Assembly (NCBI GenBank): GCA_900313765.1 | Contig: OMSN01000022.1 | Span: forward strand, 1 to 12,387 | Origin: an uncultured Eubacteriales bacterium | GTDB lineage: Bacteria > Bacillota > Clostridia > Lachnospirales > Lachnospiraceae | Direction of reading: 5' to 3' | DNA: 12,387 nucleotides | Part shown: positions 6,172 to 12,387 of the stretch, piece by piece | Layout of the letters: each line of letters begins with the position of its first letter | How positions within the stretch are numbered: the stretch's first letter is position 1 | Translations under genes and position numbers: made by a program | The notes under the pieces: generated by a model | The model's input: only the letters and a program-made list of their open reading frames with translations | Database searches by the model: none | Told to the model about the DNA's origin: nothing

Positions 6172-7200
6172 ATGGGACAGGTGACGATAAAAGATATCGC
6201 GAAGATATGCGGAGTCGGGGTGAGTACTGTCTCAAGGGCGATCAATAACCATCCGGACATCAATCCGGAGACAAAGCAACTGATCATGGACACGATCCAG
6301 GAATACAACTATGTGCCGAATAACAGTGCACAGAATCTGAAACGTGTCGAGTCCAACACGATCGCGCTTTTGACGAAAGGCGTCGGCAACCCGCTGTTTG
6401 CAGAGATGATTCAGACGGTCCAGAGTGATGTTCTGGGCAAGGACTATCTCTTTGTGCTGCAGCAGGTTGATGAAATGGAAAATGAACTTGAAGTCGGTGC
6501 AAGACTTGCCAATGAGAAACGGCTGAAAGGCATGATCTTTATGGGCGGAGCCAGCCGGCCGAAGGAGGAACTGCTCGCGAGAATCCAGGTCCCGTATGTG
6601 ATCTGCACAGTCGATGCAGTGATGCCGGAGAACATGGATCATTACGGGATCGTCGCCATTGATGACGAAGCAGAGAGCTACAGGCTGATCGATTATCTGT
6701 GCCGTATGGGTCACAAAAAGATCGCGATCATCACAGCGTACGCGCATGACACCAGTATCGGAAAACTGCGGCTGGACGGATACCGGAGGGCATTGGCCGA
6801 CCATGGGATCGAGTGTGCAGATTCCCTGGTTGTGCATATGCCGGCAAAGGGACAGGTCTATACGATGAAGAACGGATATGACCAGACCATGAAACTGCTT
6901 CAGTCCGGAGAGAAATTCACCGCTGTGTACGCAATCTCGGATACTTTGGCGATCGGTGCCTGCAAGGCAATCTTTGATTACGGGCTGAAAGTGCCGGATG
7001 ATATCTCCGTTGTAGGGTGCGACGGTCTGGATATGGCCCGCTACTATCAGCCGGCCATCACTACGATCGAACAGCCTCTCACTGAGATGGCGCTGGAGAC
7101 CAGTCGGATCCTGTTTGAGCTGATCCGCGAGAAGGGCGGCAGGCGGAAGCATATATTTGAAGCGAGGATCCGGGAAGGGCAGTCCGTTCGAAGAATCTGA
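6172..7200 (+). CDS. LacI-family transcriptional regulator (MalR-like)
   Basis: The protein is 342 residues from the ATG at 6172, which has AAAGGA 6 bases upstream; a GTG 18 bases earlier is less likely. The amino-terminal helix-turn-helix TIKDIAKICGVGVSTVSRAIN (5-25) and hinge helix PNNSAQNLK (49-57) are standard LacI. The hinge leucine (L56) corresponds to the residue that wedges into a central CpG of the operator. A periplasmic-binding-protein-like ligand domain follows (about 62-342), ending in the family-typical VPDDISVVGCDGLDMARYYQPAITTIEQPL. It is the last gene of the sugar operon, 34 bases after malQ. The three CG-centred operators at 1345-1417 are its likely targets, which would make it an autoregulated repressor released by a malto-oligosaccharide or derivative. 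Function and ligand are inferred from context. Confidence 0.93.
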   Translation: MGQVTIKDIAKICGVGVSTVSRAINNHPDINPETKQLIMDTIQEYNYVPNNSAQNLKRVESNTIALLTKGVGNPLFAEMIQTVQSDVLGKDYLFVLQQVDEMENELEVGARLANEKRLKGMIFMGGASRPKEELLARIQVPYVICTVDAVMPENMDHYGIVAIDDEAESYRLIDYLCRMGHKKIAIITAYAHDTSIGKLRLDGYRRALADHGIECADSLVVHMPAKGQVYTMKNGYDQTMKLLQSGEKFTAVYAISDTLAIGACKAIFDYGLKVPDDISVVGCDGLDMARYYQPAITTIEQPLTEMALETSRILFELIREKGGRRKHIFEARIREGQSVRRI

Positions 7201-7212
7201 TGTCCTGCGTAC

Positions 7213-7241
7213 TTGCGCAGGCGTTCTGTAAAGTGTATGAT
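7213..7241 (+). promoter_or_regulatory. Candidate promoter for the ECF-truA operon
   Basis: TTGCGC (7213-7218) and TATGAT (7236-7241) are separated by 17 bases. Transcription would start near 7248, immediately before the hairpin at 7256-7285. A second, weaker candidate overlaps the terminator: TTGCAG (7272-7277), 18 bases, TATATC (7296-7301). One of these must drive the ECF genes, because only 36 bases separate the T-tract from the next start codon. Confidence 0.45.
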
Positions 7242-7255
7242 GGGAAGGCGATACT

Positions 7256-7292
7256 CTGCCTGCCTGCTGTATTGCAGGCGGGTAGTTTTTTT
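7256..7292 (+). terminator. Intrinsic terminator of the sugar operon
   Basis: CTGCCTGCCTGC (7256-7267) pairs with GCAGGCGGGTAG (7274-7285) over 12 bp, including two G-U pairs, with the loop TGTATT, and seven T follow. It ends the sugar operon 56 bases after the regulator stop. A smaller hairpin (CCTGCG 7204-7209 with CGCAGG 7216-7221) precedes it. Confidence 0.88.
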
Positions 7293-7328
7293 GGATATAT
7301 CCGGAAATGACAGCCCGGACAGGTGATT

Positions 7329-9173
7329 ATGAAGAAAACTGCGCAGAAGACAATGAAAAACATCATAGAAGGACATGGTCTTTCTTTCCTGTATCAGCAC
7401 TTCGATGAGGATGGGAAGGTGGACTTCGCGCAGACTGCTCTGGACGGGGTCGATCTTGAAGTTGAACCGGGACAGTTTATCGCGATCCTGGGACATAATG
7501 GTTCCGGAAAGTCTACACTTGCCCGGCAGCTGAATGCGCTTCTGCTGCCGTCGGAAGGCACTCTCTATGTGGATGGATATGATACGAGAGATGAATCCAA
7601 CCTGTGGAATATCCGCCAGAGCGCGGGTATGGTATTTCAGAATCCGGACAATCAGATCATTGCCTCTGTAGTAGAAGAGGATGTGGGTTTCGGACCGGAG
7701 AACATGGGGATCCCGACAGAGGATATCTGGGTCAGAGTAGAGAAAGCTCTGCGGTCTGTCGGTATGTGGAAAATGAGAAGTTCTTCTCCCAACCGTCTCT
7801 CCGGTGGTCAGAAGCAGCGGGTCGCGATAGCAGGAGTGATCGCGATGAAGCCGAAGTGTATCGTGCTGGATGAACCCACGGCCATGCTGGATCCGGGTGG
7901 AAGAGCGGAAGTGATCCGGACTGTCCACGAGCTGAACAGGACAGAAGGAGTGACCGTGATCCTGATCACTCATTATATGGAAGAAGTTGTGGATGCTGAC
8001 CGGGTGATCGTGATGGATCAGGGGAAGGTTGTCCTTACGGGTACGCCGAAGGAGATCTTCTCGCAGGTGGAACTGCTGAGGAAGCATCGGCTGGATGTAC
8101 CGCAGGTCACACTTCTGGCATATGAACTGAAACAGAAGGGGCTTGATCTGCCTGACGGTATCCTGTCCCCGGAAGAACTGTTACAGAACCTGGATACCCT
8201 GTGCGGTCAGAGAAAACAGTGCGATACAGAGACTGCGCTGCAGGACACTGCCCAGGCGGCTGATGAAACTGCCCGGGTGGTTCATAAAGAGCTGCGAAAG
8301 TCTCACACAGATGAGGGACGGACAGAGCAGATCCGTATCGAACACCTGAATTATATCTATGATCCGGGAACCGCCTATGAGAGAACGGCACTGGACGATA
8401 TCAGCCTTACGATCCATAATGGAGAGTTTATTGGCATCATCGGTCATACGGGTTCCGGAAAATCAACATTGATCCAGCATCTGAACGGCCTGAACAGGGC
8501 ATCTTCCGGAAGGCTTCTGTTCAGCGGAGAGGATATCTATTCAGAAGGCTATCCCATGAGAGCACTGCGGTTCAAGGTGGGGCTGGTCTTCCAGTATCCG
8601 GAACACCAGCTGTTTGAATCGGATGTCCTTAAGGACGTATGCTTTGGTCCTAAGAACCAGGGGCTCTCTGAGGAAGAGGCTCTTGCCCGGGCAAGGGAAG
8701 CGATGCGCAGCGTCGGGCTGGACGAGAGTTTTGAGAAAAAGAGTCCATTTGATCTGTCCGGAGGTCAGAAGAGAAGAGCCGCCATTGCGGGGATCCTGGC
8801 GATGGACCCGGAAGTGCTGGTTTTGGATGAACCTACGGCGGGGCTGGATCCGAAGGGAAGGGACGAGATTCTGGACCTTCTGAAAAGCCTTCATGAAGAG
8901 AGGAATATCACGATAATCCTGGTATCGCACAGCATGGAAGATGTGGCGAATTATGTAAGCCGGATCATTGTGATGGATGAAGGCCGAATTCTGTACGACG
9001 ATGTTCCGGAGAAAGTATTTATCCATGTGAAAGAACTGGAGAGCGTCGGTCTGGCAGCTCCAAGGGTTACCTATATCATGGATGCTCTGAGAAGAGACAG
9101 CTGGGACGTTGATGCTTCGGTCACTACAATCGCGCAGGCACGGGATGAGATCCTTCGGGCGCTTGGACGGTAA
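7329..9173 (+). CDS. Fused energy-coupling factor ATPase (EcfA1-EcfA2 in one chain)
   Basis: This 614-residue protein carries both ATP-binding subunits of an ECF transporter, which drive uptake of vitamins and similar micronutrients through exchangeable S components. The first half matches EcfA1: Walker A GHNGSGKST (55-63), Q-helix region FQNPDNQ, signature LSGGQKQR (157-164), Walker B VLDEP and switch H215 in ITHYMEE. The second half matches EcfA2: TYIY-like start LNYIYDPGT, Walker A GHTGSGKST (372-380), FQYPEHQLFE, LSGGQKRR (476-483), Walker B VLDEPTAGLD and H534 in SHSMED. Both sites look intact. About 60 residues join them, the later part polar (CDTETALQDTAQAADE). Most Firmicutes encode the two as separate neighbouring genes. 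The ATG at 7329 follows AGGTGAT; an in-frame GTG lies at 7323. It is followed 7 bases later by ecfT. Confidence 0.93.
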   Translation: MKKTAQKTMKNIIEGHGLSFLYQHFDEDGKVDFAQTALDGVDLEVEPGQFIAILGHNGSGKSTLARQLNALLLPSEGTLYVDGYDTRDESNLWNIRQSAGMVFQNPDNQIIASVVEEDVGFGPENMGIPTEDIWVRVEKALRSVGMWKMRSSSPNRLSGGQKQRVAIAGVIAMKPKCIVLDEPTAMLDPGGRAEVIRTVHELNRTEGVTVILITHYMEEVVDADRVIVMDQGKVVLTGTPKEIFSQVELLRKHRLDVPQVTLLAYELKQKGLDLPDGILSPEELLQNLDTLCGQRKQCDTETALQDTAQAADETARVVHKELRKSHTDEGRTEQIRIEHLNYIYDPGTAYERTALDDISLTIHNGEFIGIIGHTGSGKSTLIQHLNGLNRASSGRLLFSGEDIYSEGYPMRALRFKVGLVFQYPEHQLFESDVLKDVCFGPKNQGLSEEEALARAREAMRSVGLDESFEKKSPFDLSGGQKRRAAIAGILAMDPEVLVLDEPTAGLDPKGRDEILDLLKSLHEERNITIILVSHSMEDVANYVSRIIVMDEGRILYDDVPEKVFIHVKELESVGLAAPRVTYIMDALRRDSWDVDASVTTIAQARDEILRALGR

Positions 9174-9180
9174 TTGATAC

Positions 9181-10011
9181 ATGCTGAAAGATATTACGAT
9201 CGGCCAGTATTATCCTGGCAATTCAATTATTCATAAGCTGGATCCGAGAGTGAAGCTGATGGGGACGCTGGTATTCATCGTGACCCTGTTTGCGTTCGGC
9301 TCGGTCGGATCCTACATATGTGCGACCATAGCACTGGCGATCGTCATTACACTGTCCAGAGTGCCGCTTTCATTTATCCTCCGAGGTCTGAAAGCAATAT
9401 TCGTCCTGATGGTGATCACAGCGCTGTTTAACCTGTTTCTGACTCCGGGAACTGTCATTTGTCGTTTCTGGGTGTTGAAGATCACAGCAGAAGGTCTCCG
9501 GATGACGATCCATATGGCGTTCCGTCTGACTTATCTGATCGTGGGATCGAGCATCATGACACTGACGACTACCCCCAATCAGCTTACGGACGGACTGGAA
9601 ACAGGGCTTCGGGCTTTCAATAAGATCCATGTGCCGGTGCATGAAGTGGCAATGATGATGAGCATAGCACTGCGCTTCATTCCGATCCTGATGGATGAGA
9701 CAGACAAGATCATGCGCGCGCAGGAGGCAAGAGGAGCTGACTTTGCTTCCGGAGGGATCATTAAGAAAGCAAAGGCGCTGGTGCCGATGCTGGTCCCGCT
9801 GTTTGTCTCTGCGTTCCGCAGAGCAAATGACCTCGCCCTGGCCATGGAGGCAAGAGGATATCACGGCGGTGCCGGAAGGACAAAGATGAAACCCCTCATC
9901 TATCACAGGCGAGATTATGTTTCCTACGTGATCATGATCGTGTATGTCGCGGTCATGTTTGTTCTCTGGAGATATGTAAAACTGCAGCTGCCCATTCCGG
10001 GACTGAAATGA
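9181..10011 (+). CDS. ecfT: ECF transporter transmembrane subunit EcfT
   Basis: This 276-residue membrane protein is the scaffold that links the two ATPase domains to an S component. The amino end LKDITIGQYYPGNSIIHKLDPRVKL is typical of the family. Hydrophobic segments lie at about 27-59, 69-90, 112-130, 157-171 and 247-264. The two coupling-helix motifs are present as ARG at 183-185 (QEARGADF) and 224-226 (MEARGYHG); these arginines dock on the ATPases. The gene starts 7 bases after the fused ATPase gene, with only a weak GGACGG ribosome binding site, so coupled translation is likely. No S-component gene is near, as expected for a shared (group II) ECF module. Confidence 0.94.
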   Translation: MLKDITIGQYYPGNSIIHKLDPRVKLMGTLVFIVTLFAFGSVGSYICATIALAIVITLSRVPLSFILRGLKAIFVLMVITALFNLFLTPGTVICRFWVLKITAEGLRMTIHMAFRLTYLIVGSSIMTLTTTPNQLTDGLETGLRAFNKIHVPVHEVAMMMSIALRFIPILMDETDKIMRAQEARGADFASGGIIKKAKALVPMLVPLFVSAFRRANDLALAMEARGYHGGAGRTKMKPLIYHRRDYVSYVIMIVYVAVMFVLWRYVKLQLPIPGLK

Positions 10012-10023
10012 TAAAGAATCTGA

Positions 10024-10767
10024 ATGAGTATGAAGAGAGTGAAACTGACCGTTGCATATGACGGGACAGCCTATCACGGCTGGCAGGTACAGCCGGAGGG
10101 CGATACGATCCAGGAGGAACTGGAGAAGCATCTGTCAGAACTTCTGGGAGAAGAGATTCATATCCTGGGAGCAAGCCGCACGGATGCGGGTGTGCATGCC
10201 CAGGGCAATGTGGCGGTATTCAACACACATCACCGTATGCCGGTGGACAAGATCGCGCTTGCCATGAACACCAGGCTTCCGGCAGATATCAAGGTCCAGA
10301 GATCCGAGCAGGTACCGGATGATTTTCATCCCAGGTTCTGCGAGACGCGTAAGACGTACCGTTACCAGATCTGGAACCGTCCGATCCCGAATCCTCTGGT
10401 TTCCAGATTCTCCACGTACTATTACTACAAACTGGATGAAAAGAAGATGCAGCAGGCTGCGGACTATCTTGTCGGAGAACATGATTTCAGTTCGTTCTGC
10501 ACTGCGAAGCCGGACCGTCCGAATCATGTAAGAACGATCTACCGATGCGACGTGACGCGCGACGGCGATATGATCACGGTCATGATCACCGGAAACGGTT
10601 TTCTCTATAATATGGTACGCATTATTGTCGGGACGCTCTTTCAGGTGGGAGGCGGACTGATCCCTCCGGAGGAAATGAAAGCGATCCTGGAAGCGAAGGA
10701 CCGTTCCCGGGCGGGAGATACAGCAAGGCCCGAGGGCCTGACCCTGATGGAAATCGAATATCTGTGA
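10024..10767 (+). CDS. truA: tRNA pseudouridine synthase A
   Basis: This 247-residue cytosolic enzyme converts uridines 38-40 of the tRNA anticodon stem-loop to pseudouridine. The amino end KLTVAYDGTAYHGWQ and the catalytic motif GASRTDAGVHA (D54) identify TruA; the carboxy-terminal GNGFLYNMVRIIVGTL block is also characteristic. It starts 12 bases after ecfT and belongs to the same transcript; the ecf-truA-rplM-rpsI order is common in Firmicutes. The start is uncertain between ATG 10024 and ATG 10030 because the ribosome binding site is weak for both. No good terminator follows. Confidence 0.96.
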   Translation: MSMKRVKLTVAYDGTAYHGWQVQPEGDTIQEELEKHLSELLGEEIHILGASRTDAGVHAQGNVAVFNTHHRMPVDKIALAMNTRLPADIKVQRSEQVPDDFHPRFCETRKTYRYQIWNRPIPNPLVSRFSTYYYYKLDEKKMQQAADYLVGEHDFSSFCTAKPDRPNHVRTIYRCDVTRDGDMITVMITGNGFLYNMVRIIVGTLFQVGGGLIPPEEMKAILEAKDRSRAGDTARPEGLTLMEIEYL

Positions 10768-10809
10768 GAAAATCAGGCTGCAGACAGCGCATTTTTCCAT
10801 GAAAACCGG

Positions 10810-10838
10810 TTGACATCACTGGGAGCCGTGAATATAAT
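10810..10838 (+). promoter_or_regulatory. Consensus sigma-A promoter of rplM-rpsI
   Basis: TTGACA (10810-10815), a 17-base spacer and TATAAT (10833-10838) make a perfect-consensus promoter, as expected for ribosomal protein genes. The predicted start of transcription is near 10845, giving a leader of about 136 nt before rplM. Confidence 0.93.
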
Positions 10839-10842
10839 ATTT

Positions 10843-10980
10843 GAGTGTGCCTCTTCGGAGGAGCACTTATTTTCATGAATGATCAGCATCTGCCTACCCC
10901 GGAAAGGATGCTTATCTATACCGGTTGGACGGAGGTAAAACACCGTTTGACTCATCAAGATACATGGAGGACATTCTATA
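10843..10980 (+). ncRNA. Structured rplM leader (candidate L13-type autoregulatory leader)
   Basis: The leader starts with a hairpin of about ten pairs (10843-10868) capped by a cUUCGg tetraloop, with one internal G-A mismatch. A second stem pairs AGCATC (10885-10890) with GATGCT (10907-10912). Further short pairings exist between 10919 and 10946 (TACC with GGTA; ACGG with CCGT). The rplM ribosome binding site TGGAGGA (10965-10971) ends the element. A leader family called L13_leader is known upstream of rplM in low-GC Gram-positives, where L13 protein is thought to bind. Position and structure fit, but I could not confirm family membership from sequence alone. Confidence 0.5.
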
Positions 10981-11409
10981 ATGAAAACCTATATGCCAAG
11001 CGCAAAGAGCATCGATAGAAAGTGGTATGTAGTTGATGCTGAAGGACAGACGCTCGGTCGCCTTGCAACAGTTGTTGCAGCTACCCTTCGCGGAAAGAAT
11101 AAGCCGACCTTCACCCCGTTCCTTGATACAGGCGATTATGTAATCGTTGTGAACGCGGACAAGATCACAGTAACCGGTAAGAAACTCGATCAGAAGACCT
11201 ACTTCTCACACTCCAAATACATCGGTGGTGTGAAGGAGACAACCCTTCGCGAGATGCTTGCCAAGAAGCCGGAGAGAGTTATCGAACACGCAGTCATCGG
11301 CATGCTGCCGAAGGGACCGCTCGGAAGACAGATGGCGAAGAAGCTCTTCGTTTACGCCGGAGCTGAGCATAAGCATCAGGCTCAGAAGCCGGAGACGCTG
11401 ACGATCTGA
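10981..11409 (+). CDS. rplM: 50S ribosomal protein L13
   Basis: The 142-residue protein is the full normal length for L13, an early-assembling protein of the large subunit. Recognisable blocks are [17 protein letters not shown] near the start, [27 protein letters not shown] in the middle, and [25 protein letters not shown] toward the end. TGGAGGA lies 9 bases before the ATG. It is the first gene of a two-gene operon with rpsI, transcribed from its own consensus promoter and probably also by read-through from truA. Confidence 0.98.
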   Translation: MKTYMPSAKSIDRKWYVVDAEGQTLGRLATVVAATLRGKNKPTFTPFLDTGDYVIVVNADKITVTGKKLDQKTYFSHSKYIGGVKETTLREMLAKKPERVIEHAVIGMLPKGPLGRQMAKKLFVYAGAEHKHQAQKPETLTI

Positions 11410-11425
11410 TAGGAGGGAAAATACT

Positions 11426-11818
11426 TTGGCTACAGATAAATTCTACGGAACCGGAAGAAGAAAGAGTTCAGTTGCCCGTGTTTACCTTGTACCGGGAACC
11501 GGCAAGGTCACGATCAATAAGAGAGACATCGATGATTACTTCGGACTTGAGACTCTGAAGACCATCGTTCGCCAGCCGCTCGTGCTGACGGAGAATACAG
11601 ATAAGTTTGATGTTCTGGTCAACGTCAAGGGCGGCGGTATGACCGGACAGGCTGGCGCTATCCGCCACGGCATCTCCCGTGCACTGCTCGAGGCAGATGC
11701 AGAGTACAGACCGGCTCTGAAGTCCGCTGGTTTCCTTACCAGAGACCCGCGTATGAAGGAGAGAAAGAAATACGGTCTCAAAGCGGCTCGTCGCGCTCCG
11801 CAGTTCTCGAAGAGATAA
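11426..11818 (+). CDS. rpsI: 30S ribosomal protein S9
   Basis: The 130-residue protein has the complete S9 sequence, from [21 protein letters not shown] through [20 protein letters not shown] to the conserved tail [12 protein letters not shown]. The terminal KR reaches the P-site tRNA in the ribosome. The gene uses a TTG start. It is the right start because AGGAGG (11411-11416) lies 9 bases upstream and it gives the usual S9 amino terminus; no in-frame ATG fits. It follows rplM by 16 bases and ends at a strong terminator. Confidence 0.98.
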   Translation: MATDKFYGTGRRKSSVARVYLVPGTGKVTINKRDIDDYFGLETLKTIVRQPLVLTENTDKFDVLVNVKGGGMTGQAGAIRHGISRALLEADAEYRPALKSAGFLTRDPRMKERKKYGLKAARRAPQFSKR

Positions 11819-11841
11819 TCGAGACCCGACAAAAGTCGAAA

Positions 11842-11876
11842 ACCCCGGAAATATTGTATTTCCGGGGTCTTTTTTT
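11842..11876 (+). terminator. Intrinsic terminator of rplM-rpsI
   Basis: ACCCCGGAAATA (11842-11853) and TATTTCCGGGGT (11857-11868) form a perfect 12-bp stem with a TTG loop, followed by C and seven T. A tiny CGAC-AAAA-GTCG hairpin (11827-11838) precedes it. Confidence 0.95.
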
Positions 11877-11915
11877 GCCTATGAGTCTGTGAACGGATTT
11901 AGTGGCACTCAACTA

Positions 11916-11944
11916 TTGACTAACGAACGAACGTTAGGTATAAT
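11916..11944 (+). promoter_or_regulatory. Promoter of the TetR-family gene
   Basis: TTGACT (11916-11921), a 17-base spacer and TATAAT (11939-11944) form a near-consensus promoter, with the start of transcription expected near 11951. A palindrome fills the spacer. Confidence 0.88.
11920..11937 (+). promoter_or_regulatory. Candidate TetR-type operator in promoter spacer
   Basis: CTAACG and CGTTAG form a 6-bp inverted repeat around AACGAA, lying exactly between the -35 and -10 boxes. Binding there would block RNA polymerase. The adjacent TetR-family gene makes autorepression the simplest reading. Confidence 0.6.
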
Positions 11945-11951
11945 GAGCGAT

Positions 11952-11966
11952 GTAATGCAGCATTAC
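11952..11966 (+). promoter_or_regulatory. Second palindrome at the TetR-gene transcription start
   Basis: GTAATGC-A-GCATTAC has perfect 7-bp arms around a single base and begins at or just after the predicted +1. It does not resemble the spacer palindrome, so it may bind a second protein or be the true operator. It is unlikely to fold well in RNA with a one-base centre. Confidence 0.45.
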
Positions 11967-11993
11967 TACTATTTGGGAAAGAGGGCGATGAGC

Positions 11994-12387
11994 ATGGAGA
12001 AGAGCAATACACGGGAAGAAATACTGGAGGCAGCACTGGATCTGTTCGCTGTCAATGGATATGAAGCAACCAGTATCTCGCAGCTCGCCGATGCGGTAGG
12101 TATTCGCAAGGCATCCCTTTACAGTCACTTTGCCAATAAACAGGATATTCTGGATACTGTCGTCGAAACTGTTCTGAAAGGTTATGCTGATCATTCGATT
12201 TTTGTACGTGCCAACTGGGATGATCCGGAATTCACAAAAGATAAGACCGGCATGACTGCAGAAGATGTGGCAAAGCTCATCCAGGGACAGATGCGCTATA
12301 TCCTGCATGACCCGCATATCAGCAAGGGCAGGAAGATGCTTATGATCGAGCAGTTCCGCAATGCAGAACTGGCAGAGCTTCAGACGA
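11994..12387 (+). CDS. TetR-family transcriptional regulator (partial, runs off the window)
   Basis: The first 131 residues are visible and no stop is reached before the window ends. The amino-terminal DNA-binding domain is typical: TREEILEAALDLFAVNGYEATSISQLADAVGIRKASLYSHFANKQDILDTV (about 6-56), with the helix-turn-helix ending in KASLYSHF. The following region is the start of a variable ligand-binding domain, which I cannot assign to a ligand. The ATG at 11994 is preferred over the in-frame ATG at 11988 because GAGGG (11981-11985) is spaced 8 bases from the former but only 2 from the latter. The promoter with its two palindromes suggests autoregulation. Targets probably lie downstream, outside the window. 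Confidence 0.9.
   Translation, partial: MEKSNTREEILEAALDLFAVNGYEATSISQLADAVGIRKASLYSHFANKQDILDTVVETVLKGYADHSIFVRANWDDPEFTKDKTGMTAEDVAKLIQGQMRYILHDPHISKGRKMLMIEQFRNAELAELQT

Noticed and set aside
7204..7292. Riboswitch or vitamin-sensing leader before the ECF genes
   Set aside because: Two hairpins are present, but no conserved riboswitch core is recognisable and the region is too short for the known vitamin classes.
6232..8087. Long minus-strand open frames across the LacI gene and the start of the ECF ATPase
   Set aside because: They are antisense to well-supported genes and their translations look like reverse-frame composition (rich in H, R, C, S) with no domain.
9370..10131. Minus-strand open frame of about 250 codons over ecfT and truA
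   Set aside because: It is a shadow of the real genes, with a low-complexity histidine-rich translation.
10777..10796. Terminator after truA
   Set aside because: The stem is only 4 bp (GCTG/CAGC), and the TTTTT is separated from it by three bases; too weak to call.
1..12387. CRISPR array, insertion sequence, phage, tRNA or rRNA genes
   Set aside because: No direct repeat arrays, transposase or integrase motifs, or tRNA-like cloverleaf were seen; all large stretches are accounted for by housekeeping or sugar-uptake genes.

Overview
The window reads as ordinary chromosome of a low-to-mid-GC Gram-positive bacterium. It is most likely a gut-type Clostridia of the Lachnospiraceae kind. This is inferred from the strong GGAGG-type ribosome binding sites, the ECF transporter module joined to truA-rplM-rpsI, the CUT1 sugar ABC operon with a LacI-type regulator, and the overall protein sequence style. 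I see no mobile element, CRISPR array, tRNA, rRNA or phage gene.

Left edge (1-1135): a GNAT acetyltransferase gene and a convergent cyclophilin-type peptidyl-prolyl isomerase gene share a perfect 11-bp bidirectional terminator hairpin. Centre-left (1136-7292): a 358-bp regulatory region, then a malto-oligosaccharide operon. Its order is solute-binding protein, MalF-like permease, MalG-like permease, 4-alpha-glucanotransferase (malQ) and a LacI-family regulator, and it ends at a strong terminator. The operon promoter (TTGACC-17-TATATT, extended -10) carries an operator inside its spacer. Two more operators of the same CG-centred type follow downstream. The first and second are exact reverse complements over 15 bp. 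The regulator encoded at the end of the operon is the obvious candidate to bind them. No ATPase gene is present, so the transporter probably borrows a shared MsmK-type ATPase encoded elsewhere.

Centre-right (7293-11876): a vitamin-uptake ECF core module in which EcfA1 and EcfA2 are fused into one polypeptide, followed by EcfT, then truA. A perfect-consensus promoter (TTGACA-17-TATAAT) and a structured leader then drive rplM-rpsI, closed by a strong terminator. This is the usual Firmicutes order, except that the mal operon occupies the place where rplQ usually lies.

Right edge (11877-12387): a TetR-family regulator cut by the window end. Its promoter carries one palindrome between -35 and -10 and a second just after the predicted start of transcription, which suggests autoregulation.

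The most notable items are the three-operator array, the solute-binding protein signal peptide that has lost its lipobox cysteine, the fused EcfA1-EcfA2 ATPase, and the paired palindromes of the TetR promoter. I did not find a convincing wholly new system.
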